Made by a program: the position numbers and the translations under genes. Below the pieces are notes generated by a model that was given only the letters and a program-made list of their open reading frames with translations, did no database searches and was not told the DNA's origin. From Marinitoga sp. 1197 (GTDB taxonomy: Bacteria > Thermotogota > Thermotogae > Petrotogales > Petrotogaceae), in assembly GCF_001021165.1 (NCBI RefSeq), contig NZ_AZAY01000002.1:1-64000 (forward strand): a stretch of 64,000 bases of DNA, read 5' to 3'. Numbering within the stretch: the stretch's first letter is position 1; each line of letters opens with the position of its first letter. Shown piece by piece: positions 1-9,068 of the stretch.

Positions 1-1446
1 ACTATACATTATCGCTTTTATGTATTTTTCATCTAATCCCATGAATATTCTGTTGTCCATTTTGCTCAATAGGTTTTCTATTTCTTTGGCAAAGCTTTTT
101 ATTTCTCCATCTGATAGTATTTTTCTTACTGCTATTTCTATTGGCTCTGGGTCTATGTATTCTGTTAGTTTTTCTTCTATGTATTCTGTGAAGTATTCTG
201 AGAATATTTTTTTCATTGAGTAATTTGGTATTTTTAGATATGTTATTATTCCTTTTTTTTCAAATGTCATGAACCCAAGATAGAATAATAATGATTTTAT
301 ATCTTTTATTTCTATCCTTTTCCCTGGATTGAACATTGTTGTGAGTTCTGTTAATTCTGTTTTTCCTGTTAATAGTATTTCATTTAATAGTTGCCCTATT
401 ATTTTTTTTGATGTTGTTTTTTCTCTTTCTTCTTGGGTTTCTTCTTTGTCTATTTTTACTCCAAGCAATTCTCCTAAGCTAAATAGATTCTGTACTTTTT
501 TGTAATCACTCATTATGTTGTCATCTATTATTTTTTCTGGTGGTTTTTTTGTTCTTCCATATTGTATTATAAAATAAAATACCATGTCTGGGTTATATAC
601 TTTTGCTTTTACTTCTTTATTAAATCTATATCCATTATAATTTTCCTGCATTTCTTTTAATAATTTTTCTGAATATATGTCATAATATTCCAATAATTCT
701 TTTACTTCTTCTTCTTTGAATCCAAGCATTTCATTGAATTCTGGTGCTAATGTTATATTCATTGTTACGTTAAATCCACTGGTTAATGAGTCCAGCATTA
801 TTGGACTTACACCTGTCATGAATAGTCTTTCTATTATTGTTTCTGTTCCTTTTTTTATTTCTTCGTAGAATTTTCTTACAAATCCATGTTTTATTACGCT
901 ATCTTTGAATAAATCAAGGTTAAAACTCAATAGTTCATTTGCAAAGTGATCATATTCGTCTATTAATAAGTATATTGGTTTATTTAATTTTTCTTTAGCG
1001 TCTGTTAAAAATGCCCTTATTATATCTGCAGGTTCTGTGTATTCTTTTTCTATTTTTAGTTTTATTTCATATCTGGTGTTGAAGTCATCCAGTGAAGATA
1101 TTACATTATTTTTAAAACTACTTATTAATTTTTCTTTATTTTCTGTTTGTATTCCAGAAAAATTCATTTTTAAAATATAATAACTGTTTTTTAATGGTGT
1201 TGGATTTTTTCCTATGTATAAGTCTTTAAATAATTCTTCAAATTTCTCTGCATAATTGATATCATAATACTTTGAAAGTGTATCTAAAAACAATGTTTTT
1301 CCAAATTTTCTTGGCCTTAAAAACACTATATTTTTTTCATTTAATGATTCTAATTTTTCTATATATTGTGTTCTATCTATGTAATAATAATTCTGCATTA
1401 TTACTCTTTCAAAGTTTTGTTCTCCATATGGTATTTTTTTTCTCAT
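1..1446 (-). CDS. Predicted AAA-ATPase with PD-(D/E)XK-type C-terminus, 3' end cut by window
   Basis: The frame is open from an ATG at 1446 down to base 1 (482 codons) with no stop, so the C-terminus lies outside the window. An excellent ribosome binding site (GGAGGTGAGCC) precedes the ATG. A Walker A-like loop (RPRKFGKT, residues 44-51) and a Walker B strand (IYLLIDEYDH, about 158-167) match the predicted AAA-ATPase family PF09820, which is usually fused to a C-terminal PD-(D/E)XK nuclease-like domain. Such genes often occur in many copies in one genome; their function is poorly defined. It follows the HAD gene on the same strand after a 134 bp gap that holds two hairpins. The family call is firm; the role is unknown. 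Confidence 0.85.
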   Translation of the reverse strand, partial: MRKKIPYGEQNFERVIMQNYYYIDRTQYIEKLESLNEKNIVFLRPRKFGKTLFLDTLSKYYDINYAEKFEELFKDLYIGKNPTPLKNSYYILKMNFSGIQTENKEKLISSFKNNVISSLDDFNTRYEIKLKIEKEYTEPADIIRAFLTDAKEKLNKPIYLLIDEYDHFANELLSFNLDLFKDSVIKHGFVRKFYEEIKKGTETIIERLFMTGVSPIMLDSLTSGFNVTMNITLAPEFNEMLGFKEEEVKELLEYYDIYSEKLLKEMQENYNGYRFNKEVKAKVYNPDMVFYFIIQYGRTKKPPEKIIDDNIMSDYKKVQNLFSLGELLGVKIDKEETQEEREKTTSKKIIGQLLNEILLTGKTELTELTTMFNPGKRIEIKDIKSLLFYLGFMTFEKKGIITYLKIPNYSMKKIFSEYFTEYIEEKLTEYIDPEPIEIAVRKILSDGEIKSFAKEIENLLSKMDNRIFMGLDEKYIKAIMYS

Positions 1447-1518
1447 GGCTCACCTCCACATGACATACCTCCGGTAGGGCTTAGGATAAAATCATTTTAT
1501 TTTAAAAAATAAATTCTT

Positions 1519-1543
1519 AAAATATTTGCAAAGCAAATATTTT
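1519..1543. repeat. Perfect 11-bp-arm hairpin between HAD and AAA-ATPase genes
   Basis: AAAATATTTGC, loop AAA, GCAAATATTTT form a perfect stem. It lies between the HAD stop (1581) and the AAA-ATPase start (1446), both on the minus strand, so it could end or process the upstream transcript. There is no clean T-run directly after it on the minus strand, so I do not call it a terminator. Confidence 0.6.
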
Positions 1544-1554
1544 CGCCTACGGCG
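1544..1554 (-). repeat. Short GC-rich hairpin CGCC-TAC-GGCG (recurring motif)
   Basis: Read on the minus strand this is CCCGCCGTAGGCG preceded by TTATCCTATAA. The same arrangement occurs upstream of the Lon-like gene (53830-53840), and a variant with compensating bases lies upstream of the radical SAM gene (21278-21288). A degenerate copy (GCCCTACCGGAGG) lies at about 1465-1480, nearer the AAA-ATPase start. Confidence 0.5.
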
Positions 1555-1580
1555 GGTTATAGGATAAAGAATTAGGTATA

Positions 1581-2213
1581 TTATTTTAGATTATCAATAA
1601 TTGGAAGTATCTCTTTAATATTATGAACGATATAATCCGCATTTTTAACTTCTTCATCGCCAAAACCATAGGCACATCCTATAGAAATAAAACCATTCTC
1701 TTTTGCTGCTTCAATATCCTTGTGTCTATCACCAACCATTATAAAATTCTTATTACCATTTGAAATTAAGTTCAAAACATAATCTTTTTCTGCCCAATCA
1801 TACATTTCAGCACAATGAGGAGAATCGATATATTTATTCAACCCTTTTTCAAGTAGGGCTGTCATATATTTTATATTACAATTAGAAAGGATGAATAATT
1901 TATGATTATCTTTTTTTAATGTTTCCAGAACCCCGAAAACACCATCGAAAAAAATAGTCTCTATATTTTCCTTTTTAATTATATCAATTTCATATAAATC
2001 GAGTAATTTAATGGCTTTATTTATAATATTTTTATCTTTAGTTTTTAAAAGTCCTTCAAAAATATCATCAATTGTATAACCAATATATTTTAATATTTCT
2101 TTTTTATTTATCTTATAGTTATAACCTAAATCTTTTAATACGTTTCTAATGGCAGGTAAGGCAATATTTTCAGTTTTTACGAGTGTTCCATCAAGATCAA
2201 AAACTATATTCAT
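1581..2213 (-). CDS. HAD-family hydrolase (phosphoglycolate phosphatase-like)
   Basis: A 210-residue HAD phosphatase. Motif I (DLDGT) puts the nucleophile and acid at D6 and D8; motif II is ILSNCN and motif IV is VGDRHKDIEAA, as in Gph/PGP-like small-molecule phosphatases. The helical insert between motifs I and II is a cap domain. I start it at ATG 2213 because AAGGAGGAGAAT precedes it and an upstream in-frame ATG (2252) would run into the preceding gene. It is the last gene of the mreB-PBP2 run, 10 bp after the preceding gene. The substrate cannot be read from sequence. Confidence 0.88.
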   Translation of the reverse strand: MNIVFDLDGTLVKTENIALPAIRNVLKDLGYNYKINKKEILKYIGYTIDDIFEGLLKTKDKNIINKAIKLLDLYEIDIIKKENIETIFFDGVFGVLETLKKDNHKLFILSNCNIKYMTALLEKGLNKYIDSPHCAEMYDWAEKDYVLNLISNGNKNFIMVGDRHKDIEAAKENGFISIGCAYGFGDEEVKNADYIVHNIKEILPIIDNLK

Positions 2214-2223
2214 ATTCTCCTCC

Positions 2224-3426
2224 TTATTTTTTGCTTCTGATAGTAATTTCAATTATTTGATTTCCCTGAATATAAATTGAAAGTCTATCTGAGTTTAGTG
2301 TTTTTTTAATTATATTTCCCGAAATTTTAATTATATTTAAAGATTGACCTGTTATATTTATTTTAGTTTTTTTATCTGAATTTATAGTTATCCTAAAAGT
2401 TCTTTCAGTGTATTTTTTGTTTCTAATGTCATTTAATATTTCAAGAGAAGCAGTTGAATTCCATGATTGTCCCAAATTTATATCAACATATTCATTTTCT
2501 TTAGTTTTTGGAAATTTTGAAGATTTATATATGTATTCATTATTATTTTTTTTGGTATATAAATAAACATTTCCCTGAATTAAAGGAATACCTAGGCCAT
2601 TTTCCTTTGAGTTTTTAAATTCTCTGACGATATCAATATATCTGGATTCAAAAGAAGAAGAATAAAAATTCAGGTTTAAGTAATTAATATCTTCATAATT
2701 TTTTATAGTTCCTAATCTTTTGACTTTCGAAAAAACGCCGTCAAAAGAATTTATTTTTCCCAGATTAATAATTGCACTTTCACTTATTATTTCCGGAATA
2801 TAACTTGAGGATTCAAGAGACAGAGATTTATACACTCTATTTTGTTGTTGCTGGGTGTTAAATTTATCATCGATTAAAAAAACATTATAATCATTTTCTA
2901 AAGTTTTTAAAGATCCATTTATATTATATGTAACAAATAAATCACCATTGGATTTAAGACTATAAGATAAATTCCAACTTAATGGCCTGGAAATTAAAAC
3001 GGAACCTTTAATATTTTTAGCATATAATTCTTTATTATTTAATAGTAAGCTCAAGTTATCTTTATCCGTTTTGCACCACAGGTTAATATATTCATTGAAA
3101 AAATATATAAAACTAGGATTTAAAGCATCTTTTAAAATTAATGGTTTGGTATTAAGAATGGAAACTCTACTTCCAATAGAATTTTTTAGATCTTCATTTG
3201 TTCCTATAATTTTAAATTTAATATTTTCAATATTTAAAGGTACTATTTTATAAAATTCTGCATTTTCAACAAATATTACATTTTCTTTATCCTCTAAAGG
3301 TATGGTTAATTCATCAGTCCATGGATATTCAAGATGCATTATACCAATATTTCTGAAAATATAGAAATTTTGAGAGAAACTCATAATAAATAATATCATA
3401 AAAACAACAATAAAAAATTTTTTCAT
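2224..3426 (-). CDS. Secreted protein of unknown function
   Basis: A 400-residue protein with a clear N-terminal signal sequence (MKKFFIVVFMILFIMSFSQ) and no other membrane segment; the rest is beta-rich with many Asn, Ser and Ile residues. I recognise no domain. It starts 21 bp after the PBP2 gene with a TGGAGGGATGGT ribosome binding site and precedes the HAD gene, so it is probably co-transcribed with the cell-shape genes and may act at the envelope (inference only). A polysaccharide- or peptidoglycan-associated beta-sandwich protein is possible. Confidence 0.75.
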   Translation of the reverse strand: MKKFFIVVFMILFIMSFSQNFYIFRNIGIMHLEYPWTDELTIPLEDKENVIFVENAEFYKIVPLNIENIKFKIIGTNEDLKNSIGSRVSILNTKPLILKDALNPSFIYFFNEYINLWCKTDKDNLSLLLNNKELYAKNIKGSVLISRPLSWNLSYSLKSNGDLFVTYNINGSLKTLENDYNVFLIDDKFNTQQQQNRVYKSLSLESSSYIPEIISESAIINLGKINSFDGVFSKVKRLGTIKNYEDINYLNLNFYSSSFESRYIDIVREFKNSKENGLGIPLIQGNVYLYTKKNNNEYIYKSSKFPKTKENEYVDINLGQSWNSTASLEILNDIRNKKYTERTFRITINSDKKTKINITGQSLNIIKISGNIIKKTLNSDRLSIYIQGNQIIEITIRSKK

Positions 3427-3447
3427 ACCATCCCTCCAGTTTTTATG

Positions 3448-5178
3448 TTATTTCTTAGAAGGTTTATTTTTTTCTCCTAAATCTTTTTCAAACAAATATC
3501 TTTCAAGAGCTTTTCTTGCAATTGGTGCAGCAACCTCAGAACCATAACCGCCATTTTCAACAAAAGCAACAATGGATACTTCAGGATTATTTGCCGGCAT
3601 AAATCCTGCAAACCATGAATGGGGAGATTTTCCACCAGTAACCTCTGCAGTTCCAGTTTTTCCTGCCACCAATCCTTTAAAATCCTTAAAAACATGGTAT
3701 GCAGTTCCACCGTTCGAGCTATTGCCAGGAAATGTAGTAACTTCAATAAGTCCTTTTAAAATATTAAAATAATAAACAGGATTAATATTGTACGTAAAAT
3801 TTAGTTTTTTTTCATAAACAACAGGTTTTTCATATATATTTTTTACATATTTATTTAGAACATGAAATTTATAATATTTTCCTTTAGTTGAAAGAATATT
3901 GTATAAACGCAAAATTCCAATAGGTGTGAATTGCATATATCCCTGTCCAATTGAAGTTAAAACTGTCTCACCTATAAACCAATCCTTTCCAAATGTCTCT
4001 TTTTTCCATATTCTATCTGGAAAAACAGAATTAATTTCTCCAGTTAAATCTATTCCAGTTTTATCATTTAATCTGAATAGTTTAGCATAAGAACTCATTG
4101 TATCTATTCCGAGATTTAGTCCAAGGTTATAATAATATAAATTACACGAAACTCTTAATGATTTTACAAGATCAGTAACACCATGACCAAAAATATTCCA
4201 ATCGTAATACTCAGCAATAACATTACCTTGAGAATTTTTCAATTCAAATTTACCATCACAAACAATAGTTGCCTCTGGAGAAATACCTTCCTCAAGTCCA
4301 ATTAAAGCAAAAAATGGTTTTATTACAGATCCAGGCGCATATACAGAAGAAATAGCTCTATTAATCAATGGTTGTTTTGTATCATAAATGATTTTTTTCC
4401 AATCCTGAATTGATAAACCACTTGAAAACAAATTTGGTTCAACAGATGGATAACTAACAAGAGCTAAAATACTTCCATCATTTGGATTTGACATTATAAC
4501 GGCTCCAGGTTTTTTATACTTTTCCATTTCATCGTATATATATTTTTGTAAATTATAGTCAATAGTAAGATATAAATCCTTTCCTTTTATTGGATCAACC
4601 GTTTCTAAAATTTTATCTATTCTTCCACCTGGGGTAATTTTTACAATTTGATATCCAGGTTTTCCTTCAAGTATATTATTATAAAGTTTTTCAACACCAT
4701 ATAAAGGGACACCTTCCGAATTAACATATCCGATTATAGGATATATTGTATTATCTTTATACTTTCTTATATATTTTTCAGAAACTCTTATTCCTTTAAT
4801 ATTAGAAATTTGTTTTATATTAGCTGGAGTTAGTTTTATATTTAATTTTTTTTGAAATATTAATTTATCAATATATGTTTCTGGCGAATCTGTAATAGTT
4901 GAAAAAACGTTTTTTAATAATTGTAGGTCTTTTTCAGAAAAAGATTCATTAAAATTTTCAATAACATATATTTTTTCATTCCAGGCCAATAAAATACCAT
5001 TTTTATCATATATATTACCTCTAATAGGATTCAAAGTTATAATTTTTGTACTTAGTTCTTCAACCTCTTTTTTATATTTTGAATTATGAAAAATTTGTAT
5101 ATACATAGCTCTTGAAATCAAAATAAAAAAAGATAAAAATATTATAGTAATAAATAATTTAAAGCGTGATTCGTTCAT
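3448..5178 (-). CDS. mrdA: Penicillin-binding protein 2 (peptidoglycan transpeptidase of elongation)
   Basis: A class B penicillin-binding protein that crosslinks peptidoglycan in the elongation complex. One N-terminal membrane anchor (about residues 6-25) is followed by the dimerisation/pedestal region (motif RGNIYD) and the transpeptidase domain. That domain has SVIK with nucleophile at about Ser284, SCN, and KTGT near the C-terminus. The start is placed at ATG 5178 (GGATGGGAGAAA upstream), giving 576 residues and a 20-nt overlap with mreD; an earlier in-frame start at 5205 has no ribosome binding site. The mreB-mreC-mreD-PBP2 order is the classical arrangement; no rodA lies in the window. 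Confidence 0.95.
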   Translation of the reverse strand: MNESRFKLFITIIFLSFFILISRAMYIQIFHNSKYKKEVEELSTKIITLNPIRGNIYDKNGILLAWNEKIYVIENFNESFSEKDLQLLKNVFSTITDSPETYIDKLIFQKKLNIKLTPANIKQISNIKGIRVSEKYIRKYKDNTIYPIIGYVNSEGVPLYGVEKLYNNILEGKPGYQIVKITPGGRIDKILETVDPIKGKDLYLTIDYNLQKYIYDEMEKYKKPGAVIMSNPNDGSILALVSYPSVEPNLFSSGLSIQDWKKIIYDTKQPLINRAISSVYAPGSVIKPFFALIGLEEGISPEATIVCDGKFELKNSQGNVIAEYYDWNIFGHGVTDLVKSLRVSCNLYYYNLGLNLGIDTMSSYAKLFRLNDKTGIDLTGEINSVFPDRIWKKETFGKDWFIGETVLTSIGQGYMQFTPIGILRLYNILSTKGKYYKFHVLNKYVKNIYEKPVVYEKKLNFTYNINPVYYFNILKGLIEVTTFPGNSSNGGTAYHVFKDFKGLVAGKTGTAEVTGGKSPHSWFAGFMPANNPEVSIVAFVENGGYGSEVAAPIARKALERYLFEKDLGEKNKPSKK

Positions 5179-5569
5179 TTTCTCCCATCCTTCCAACAAT
5201 AACAAAATGGGTAATAGAAAGAAGAATATATGATATTAACAAAACATAATAATTCTTATTAATAAAAACTAAAAAAAATAGTGGAATAAAAGTGCTGAAA
5301 AGACTTCTTAGATAGCTCTTTTCTAAAAACTCAAATATATGAAAAGAAAAAATTGTTAGAATAAAAAATACAATTGTCATTAATCCAATATCATATTTCG
5401 ATGAAAAATATAAAATAGAATATAATAGAGCAAAAAAATACATTTTTTCTTTAAGTAAATATTGAACTACAAGAAAAACAACAGGAAAAACAAAAAATAA
5501 GATATCCCCCATCCATCTATCCCATGATGATGCAATTAAAGTCATAATGATAATATAAATATAATTCAT
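5159..5569 (-). CDS. mreD: Rod shape-determining protein MreD
   Basis: A small (136 residue), almost wholly hydrophobic protein with about five membrane helices. Sequence alone is weak, as usual for MreD, but its place between mreC and PBP2 is decisive. Its first base is shared with the last base of mreC and its 3' end overlaps the PBP2 gene by 20 nt, so translation is probably coupled. MreD is an inner-membrane part of the elongation complex with MreC and PBP2. It is shorter than the usual 160 or so residues. Confidence 0.85.
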   Translation of the reverse strand: MNYIYIIIMTLIASSWDRWMGDILFFVFPVVFLVVQYLLKEKMYFFALLYSILYFSSKYDIGLMTIVFFILTIFSFHIFEFLEKSYLRSLFSTFIPLFFLVFINKNYYVLLISYILLSITHFVIVGRMGENERITL

Positions 5570-6249
5570 TATTTCACCCCAAATTCGCTGAAAAATACGA
5601 CAATAGAATTAATTTTATCGGGCTTTAAATAGTAAATAGTGTCGGATTTTTTATATACAACGCCTTTTAAAATCAAATTTTTATTAAACCAATTTGAATC
5701 GGAAATTAAAATAGAAACATTCTCTTTATTTTTAAATAATTCCAACCCTTCGGGAATATTAATTATAATATTTCCATTTCCGCTTTCTTTTATTAATAAT
5801 TCTGTATTTTTATAAACTCCAAAAATTTCATGATTTCCCCAACCAAATTTTTGTATAATTTTCTCTTTTTTAAATGTATCATAAACAAATCCAAGAAGAA
5901 TACCATCCTTTGTAAAGGATATCTCGCCCTTTTTGACTTTTTCATCGCTTTTTATATAATAATATTTTTCATCTTCATTTATGAAAATTCCAGGAATTAA
6001 TTCAATGGATACTTCAAACTCCATATTTTTTATATATATAGATTTACTGTTTTTTGAAATAGCATTTTCCAGAGTTTTTAAATAATTTGCATTTTTTGTT
6101 AATAATAAATAATTATTTCTAATTTCAAAAAAAACAATATCCAGAGGATAGTTTGCTCTGGATATAATGTGATTAATATCAGGATAAAGCGTAGAAATTA
6201 TAGAAATGAATAAAAGTATAATAGTATAAGATATAAATTTTCTAAACAT
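5569..6249 (-). CDS. mreC: Rod shape-determining protein MreC
   Basis: A 226-residue bitopic membrane protein: N-terminal anchor (about residues 6-23), a short helical linker, then a beta-rich extracytoplasmic domain with alternating strands and glycines (GILLGFVYD, GNGNIIINIPEG) as in MreC. It begins one base after the mreB stop and has no Shine-Dalgarno of its own, which points to coupling to mreB. MreC links MreB filaments to PBP2 outside the membrane. It is at the short end of the family range. Confidence 0.88.
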   Translation of the reverse strand: MFRKFISYTIILLFISIISTLYPDINHIISRANYPLDIVFFEIRNNYLLLTKNANYLKTLENAISKNSKSIYIKNMEFEVSIELIPGIFINEDEKYYYIKSDEKVKKGEISFTKDGILLGFVYDTFKKEKIIQKFGWGNHEIFGVYKNTELLIKESGNGNIIINIPEGLELFKNKENVSILISDSNWFNKNLILKGVVYKKSDTIYYLKPDKINSIVVFFSEFGVK

Positions 6250-6250
6250 A

Positions 6251-7261
6251 TTATTTTTGTAATTTCGATAAATTTTCCAGTATTTTTACTTTGTCTAATA
6301 CCATACCAGCACCTCTAGCAACAGCTGTTAAAGGGTCTTCTGCAACAATAACCTTGATTTTTGTTTCATATTCAATTAATTCTTTTAACCCTCTTAATAA
6401 AGCACCTCCACCGGACAAATAAATTCCTTTCATCACAATATCTGTTAATAATTCTGGGGGAGTTTCTTCAACTGTTAATTTAATTTGTTCGACAATCTTA
6501 AAAACAGGATTATCAATTGCTTCTCTTATTTCATATCCTTTTAATGTAATATTTCTTGGAAGACCAGATAAAATATCTCGACCTATAATTTCAATTTCTT
6601 CATTATCATATTCTTCATTTGGCCAGGTATTTCCGATTCTTTTTTTAATTCTTTCAGCAGTTCTTTCGCCAATTAAAAGGCCAGTTTTATCCTTTACATA
6701 ACTTATTATAGCTTCATCAAGTTCATCGCCTGCAATTCTAATTGATTTTGAAAGAACAATATTCCCCAGAGAAATTACGGCAATTTCTGTTGTACCGCCA
6801 CCAATATCTACAACCATACTTCCTGAAGGTTCTTCAACATTCAATCCAACTCCAATAGCCGTTGCCATGGATTCTTCAATTAAAAATGCTTTTCCAGCTC
6901 CGGCATCTAAAGTAGCTTTATGTAAAGCATTTCTTTCAACTTCAGTAGCATCAGTTGGAACGCCTACAACAACGGTTGGTTTAAGAAAAGTAAAAGAGCC
7001 AACAGAAGAGCTTATAAAATATTTCAACATAGCTAAAGCTGTATTATAATCAGCAATAACACCATCTTTTAAAGGTCTTACAGCTATAATATTTGCAGGA
7101 GTTTTTCCTATCATTCTTTTAGCTTCTTTACCAACTGTTAAAATTTCTTTTGTATCTTTTTCAATGGCAATAACAGATGGCTCATTAACAACAATGCCTT
7201 TTCCTTTTACATATACCAAAGTATTAGCAGTTCCTAAATCTATTCCTATATTTGATCTCAT
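6251..7261 (-). CDS. mreB: Rod shape-determining protein MreB (bacterial actin)
   Basis: A full-length (336 residue) MreB. The actin-fold phosphate-1 loop is GIDLGTANT at the N-terminus, the second is [13 protein letters not shown], and the adenosine motif is GGGALLRGL. MreB filaments on the inner face of the membrane direct lateral wall synthesis. A strong ribosome binding site (AGGAGGATTTAAAG) precedes the ATG. The gene has its own promoter in the 74-bp gap after ruvC and heads the mreBCD-PBP2 operon. Confidence 0.97.
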   Translation of the reverse strand: MRSNIGIDLGTANTLVYVKGKGIVVNEPSVIAIEKDTKEILTVGKEAKRMIGKTPANIIAVRPLKDGVIADYNTALAMLKYFISSSVGSFTFLKPTVVVGVPTDATEVERNALHKATLDAGAGKAFLIEESMATAIGVGLNVEEPSGSMVVDIGGGTTEIAVISLGNIVLSKSIRIAGDELDEAIISYVKDKTGLLIGERTAERIKKRIGNTWPNEEYDNEEIEIIGRDILSGLPRNITLKGYEIREAIDNPVFKIVEQIKLTVEETPPELLTDIVMKGIYLSGGGALLRGLKELIEYETKIKVIVAEDPLTAVARGAGMVLDKVKILENLSKLQK

Positions 7262-7294
7262 CTTTAAATCCTCCTGAAAAATTTTGTTTTAAAA

Positions 7295-7323
7295 ATTATA
7301 TCACATAATGTTTAATAAACAAA
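7295..7323 (-). promoter_or_regulatory. Promoter for mreB operon
   Basis: On the minus strand: TTTGTT (7318-7323), 17-bp spacer, then TATAAT (7295-7300) preceded by TGA, i.e. an extended -10. It lies about 30 bp before the mreB start codon. Confidence 0.65.
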
Positions 7324-7335
7324 GAATATAAGATA

Positions 7336-7812
7336 TTATTTTATGATTCTATAATTACCATGGCAAAAAGCAATAGCAAGTGCATCAGCTGCATCATCGG
7401 GAGTGGGATTTTTCTTCAAATTAAAAACAACCTTTAACATTCTTTGAATTTGTCCTTTTTCTGCACGACCATATCCGGTAATAGCCTGTTTTACTTGATA
7501 CGGAGTATATTCAAAAATAGGTATATTATTTTTTTGTAAAGTGAGTAAGATTACTCCCCGAGCCTCCCCAACCTGAATAGCTGTTTTTACATTTTTGAAA
7601 AAAAACAGACTTTCAACAGCTGATTCGTCCGGACTGTATTTTGATATTAGATCATTTATTCCATCAAATATTTCCAACAATCTGGAATTTAAATCGGATT
7701 TTTTATTTGTTTCAATTACCCCAAAATCAACTAATTTAAAATTATTTCCATCTTTATCGATAATCCCAAATCCGATCCGTCCATATCCAGGGTCTATTCC
7801 TAAAATTCTCAT
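7336..7812 (-). CDS. ruvC: Crossover junction endodeoxyribonuclease RuvC
   Basis: RuvC is a dimeric, RNase H-fold Holliday junction resolvase. This 158-residue protein is of normal length and begins with ILGIDPGYGRIGFG, which carries catalytic D7. The second acid is E67 (AVESLFF) and the last pair is in PDDAADALAIAFCH. A GAGGTGAAAT ribosome binding site sits just before the ATG. It lies 74 bp upstream of mreB on the same strand and faces away from the lipoprotein operon. Confidence 0.95.
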   Translation of the reverse strand: MRILGIDPGYGRIGFGIIDKDGNNFKLVDFGVIETNKKSDLNSRLLEIFDGINDLISKYSPDESAVESLFFFKNVKTAIQVGEARGVILLTLQKNNIPIFEYTPYQVKQAITGYGRAEKGQIQRMLKVVFNLKKNPTPDDAADALAIAFCHGNYRIIK

Positions 7813-7844
7813 ATTTCACCTCTTGTTTTTTTATTTCTATTAGA

Positions 7845-7853
7845 ATTATATCA
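7845..7853 (-). promoter_or_regulatory. Extended -10 promoter for ruvC
   Basis: The minus strand reads TGATATAAT (TATAAT at 7845-7850), about 33 bp upstream of the ruvC start. No good -35 is visible. It is half of a divergent promoter region (7813-7974). Confidence 0.5.
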
Positions 7854-7922
7854 TGAAATAAAAAAACAACTAAATTTTTTCAGTAATTTTTTTTCGGATA
7901 TATAATCCAAAAGCAACTTTTG

Positions 7923-7931
7923 TGTTATAAT
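7923..7931 (+). promoter_or_regulatory. Extended -10 promoter for the sensory operon
   Basis: TGTTATAAT lies 43 bp before the lipoprotein ATG and has a weak -35. It is divergent from the ruvC promoter; the region between them is AT-rich without an obvious operator. Confidence 0.5.
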
Positions 7932-7974
7932 TAATTTAACAATGATTTTATTAAAAATTCAGGGGGAAAAGAGT

Positions 7975-9063
7975 ATGAAAAAGAAATTGATTATGTTTTT
8001 CTTTGTGTTTTTTATAATAGTATTAATTATTTCATGTAATAAAGAACCTATAAAAGTAGGAGTTATTACAGCACTTTCAGGAAAATCATCATCGTCTGGA
8101 AAATCATTGATTAATGCATTAAATCTTTTTATAAAAGAAAATAATCTAAGAAATGAATTGGAGATAATTCCTTCTGATGATAGTTGGGATAATAATAATA
8201 TGGAAAAAGCATATACATTTTTAAAAAATAAAAAGATTAAGTATATAATATTTGGAACAACATCAACATCTTTTAATAAAGTATATAGAAAACTAAAGGA
8301 AGATAATATTTTAGGTTTAGTTATATCTGCAACAGCACCAAAATTTAAGAATGAAAATGATAGAGTAATAAGAACCATTCAAGATACAGAAAAAGAGCAA
8401 AAATCCATTGCTGAATTTCTAAATAGTAGAAAAATAGACGATTTATATATAATATTAGACGTATCTAATCCAGAATATACAAAAATAGCTTTACAATATT
8501 TTTCCACTTATTTTAAAGGGAAAATTAATGTACTTTCAGTGAATTTTAAAGAAGAGAATTATCTCGATATAATAAAAAATAATTATAATCAAAAATATCA
8601 AAATGTATATATTATAGCCGGGTTAATAGGCGAAACAGGGTTAACAATACAGCAATTAAAAACTATAAATAAAAACGTTAATATTATTCTTGTTCCATGG
8701 ACGAGAAGTAAAGGTCTTGAAATATCTACAGGAACCTATTTGAATAATGTGATTTTACCATCTCATTATCCGTTTAATTATTCTAATAATTTTAAAGATT
8801 TTTATGATAAATACTATAAAGAGTATCATGAAGATCCAGCATTGCATTCATATCTTGGATATGAAATTATACAAATATTTTATGAGGCATATAAAAAATC
8901 AAACAAATCACCAGAAAAAATAGAAAAATTTATTACAAATAACACATTTAAAACCATATTTGGAACAATAAAATTTGATAAATATGGAGAGACAGACAAA
9001 CATATGTATTTTGGAATATATAAAAACAATAAATGGATAGATATAACCAATATTTTAAGGTGA
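7975..9063 (+). CDS. ABC-type substrate-binding lipoprotein (branched-chain amino acid receptor family)
   Basis: A 362-residue lipoprotein: signal peptide with lipobox LIIS-C21, followed by a type I periplasmic-binding fold (KVGVITALSGKSSSSGKS, then a second lobe with PSHYPFNYSN). This matches the Leu/Ile/Val-receptor-like family (Peripla_BP_6). An in-frame ATG at 7942 exists, but AGGGGGAAAAGAGT before ATG 7975 and the signal peptide decide the start. No permease or ATPase gene is adjacent; instead a hybrid kinase follows after 5 bp. So it may be the ligand sensor of a signalling system rather than a transporter part (inference). Confidence 0.85.
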   Translation: MKKKLIMFFFVFFIIVLIISCNKEPIKVGVITALSGKSSSSGKSLINALNLFIKENNLRNELEIIPSDDSWDNNNMEKAYTFLKNKKIKYIIFGTTSTSFNKVYRKLKEDNILGLVISATAPKFKNENDRVIRTIQDTEKEQKSIAEFLNSRKIDDLYIILDVSNPEYTKIALQYFSTYFKGKINVLSVNFKEENYLDIIKNNYNQKYQNVYIIAGLIGETGLTIQQLKTINKNVNIILVPWTRSKGLEISTGTYLNNVILPSHYPFNYSNNFKDFYDKYYKEYHEDPALHSYLGYEIIQIFYEAYKKSNKSPEKIEKFITNNTFKTIFGTIKFDKYGETDKHMYFGIYKNNKWIDITNILR

Positions 9064-9068
9064 TTGTT

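Noticed and set aside
9033-9068. Earlier in-frame start of the hybrid kinase
   Set aside because: It lies inside the lipoprotein gene without a ribosome binding site, while ATG 9069 has one and begins just before the membrane helix.
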